Source of the DNA: Pseudomonas sp. S04 | GTDB lineage: Bacteria > Pseudomonadota > Gammaproteobacteria > Pseudomonadales > Pseudomonadaceae | DNA: 64,000 nucleotides | Assembly: GCF_009834545.1 (NCBI RefSeq) | Contig: NZ_CP019427.1 | Location: 4,594,001-4,658,000, forward strand | Direction of reading: 5' to 3' | In this document: positions 63,179-64,000 of the stretch, in pieces | Layout of the letters: each line of letters opens with the position of its first letter | How positions within the stretch are numbered: position 1 is the first letter of the stretch | The notes under the pieces: generated by a model | Seen by the model: only the letters and a program-made list of their open reading frames with translations | Database searches by the model: none | What the model was told of the DNA's origin: nothing | Made by a program: the position numbers and the translations under genes

Positions 63179-64000
63179 CAGTTGGGCGCATCGAAAATAC
63201 CGGTCGACAAGTAACGGTCGCCCCGGTCGCAGATGATCGCGACGATCACCGCGTTTTCAACTTCCCGGGACAGCCGCAGCATCGCCGCCACCGCGCCACC
63301 CGAGGAAACGCCACAGAAGATGCCTTCCTCGCGGGCCAGTCGACGGGTCACGTCTTCGGCTTCGCTCTGGGCCATGTCGACGATCCGGTCGACACGCTCG
63401 GCCTGGTAGATCTTCGGCAGGTATTCCTCGGGCCAGCGGCGGATGCCCGGGATCGCCGAGCCTTCCATCGGCTGCAGGCCGACGATCTGCACGCTGGCGC
63501 TCTGCTCTTTCAAGTAGCGCGAAACGCCCATGATGGTCCCGGTAGTGCCCATGGAACTGACAAAGTGGGTAATGGTGCCCTGGGTCTGGCGCCAGATCTC
63601 CGGGCCGGTGGTGGTGTAGTGCGCCTCGGGGTTGTCACCGTTGGCGAACTGGTCCAGCACCTTGCCACGGCCCTCGGCCTCCATGCGCTGGGCCAGATCG
63701 CGGGCGCCTTCCATGCCCTCCTCCTGGCTGACCAGGATCAGCTCGGCACCGTAGGCCGTCATGGCGGCCTTGCGCTCGGCGCTGGAGTTGTCGGGCATGA
63801 TCAGGATCATCTTGTAACCCTTGATCGCCGCCGCCATGGCCAGGGCGATCCCGGTGTTGCCGGAGGTCGCCTCGATCAGAGTGTCGCCGGCATGGATCTG
63901 CCCACGCAACTCGGCACGGGTGATCATCGACAACGCCGGACGGTCCTTGACCGAACCCGCCGGGTTATTGCCCTCAAGCTTGAGCAGCAGGGTGTTGCTG
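63178..64000 (-). CDS. cysM: Cysteine synthase B (5' end outside window)
   Basis: The visible 274 residues of CysM are read in from the window edge. The PLP Lys is in [14 protein letters not shown] and the phosphate-binding loop SGNTGIALA is visible, as are [11 protein letters not shown] and [11 protein letters not shown]. The enzyme makes cysteine from O-acetylserine and sulfide or S-sulfocysteine from thiosulfate. The first part of the gene, about 25 residues, lies beyond base 64000. Overlap with rlmD indicates one transcript. Confidence 0.95.
   Translation of the reverse strand, partial: SNTLLLKLEGNNPAGSVKDRPALSMITRAELRGQIHAGDTLIEATSGNTGIALAMAAAIKGYKMILIMPDNSSAERKAAMTAYGAELILVSQEEGMEGARDLAQRMEAEGRGKVLDQFANGDNPEAHYTTTGPEIWRQTQGTITHFVSSMGTTGTIMGVSRYLKEQSASVQIVGLQPMEGSAIPGIRRWPEEYLPKIYQAERVDRIVDMAQSEAEDVTRRLAREEGIFCGVSSGGAVAAMLRLSREVENAVIVAIICDRGDRYLSTGIFDAPN

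Overview
The window looks like a chromosomal segment of a fluorescens-group Pseudomonas. GC content is high and the intergenic repeats are of the 'gtaggagcgagc..' REP type. Familiar Pseudomonas neighbourhoods are present: prc; fklB / tRNA-Asp-Val / rdgC; cobO-cobS; hda / AI-2E permease / DUF2066 / purMN; and mazG-relA-rlmD-cysM. Genus and synteny are recognised from memory and no database was searched.

Layout. 1-1017: the 3' end of an IS3-type transposase, then a palindromic non-coding stretch. 1018-7412: a HutC/UTRA-type GntR regulator diverges from an ABC importer operon that also carries a cytoplasmic alkaline-phosphatase-superfamily enzyme and a HAD phosphatase. This is probably an uptake-and-hydrolysis pathway for an organophosphorus compound, and operator-like sites lie on both sides of the divergent promoter region. 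7468-13586: quinone oxidoreductase, Prc protease, a three-gene XRE/unknown/Sel1 operon, YkvA and an FKBP lipoprotein. 13857-18920: an accessory-looking heme block with a RoxA-like di-heme protein, a catalase-fold protein and a pentaheme cytochrome joining an alcohol-dehydrogenase-type triheme part to a TsdA-like diheme part. 19164-19760: a tandemly duplicated tRNA-Val/tRNA-Asp unit. 19920-31496: rdgC, a BASS transporter, a guanidine-II riboswitch with the guanidinium exporter gene, an MFS-acyltransferase fusion, a TDT transporter, a cupin, a large symporter-type hybrid histidine kinase, and rmuC. 31497-32432 is almost 1 kb without a convincing gene. 32433-37328: two unknown proteins, FadL, a periplasmic glutathione peroxidase, and an MFS transporter with a 40-residue membrane protein overlapping its stop, under a MarR regulator with matching palindromic operators. 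37390-46292: ten late cobalamin genes behind one cobalamin riboswitch. 46748-64000: a sorbosone-dehydrogenase-like lipoprotein, an O-methyltransferase, two NlpC/P60 lipoproteins, hda, a PerM permease, DUF2066, purMN, DUF3108, a divergent nitrilase-fold protein, DUF2058, mazG, relA, rlmD and the 3' part of cysM.

The observations most worth a second look are these: a duplicated non-coding element with DnaA boxes and identical internal spacing at 12598-12729 and 31668-31799; the divergent nitrilase-like gene at 56699-57649; the pentaheme fusion and its neighbours; the organophosphorus uptake operon and its operators; the 40-residue membrane protein translationally coupled to an MFS gene; and a REP element that encodes the last residues of CobB. 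Many REP elements and rho-independent terminators lie between the transcription units.
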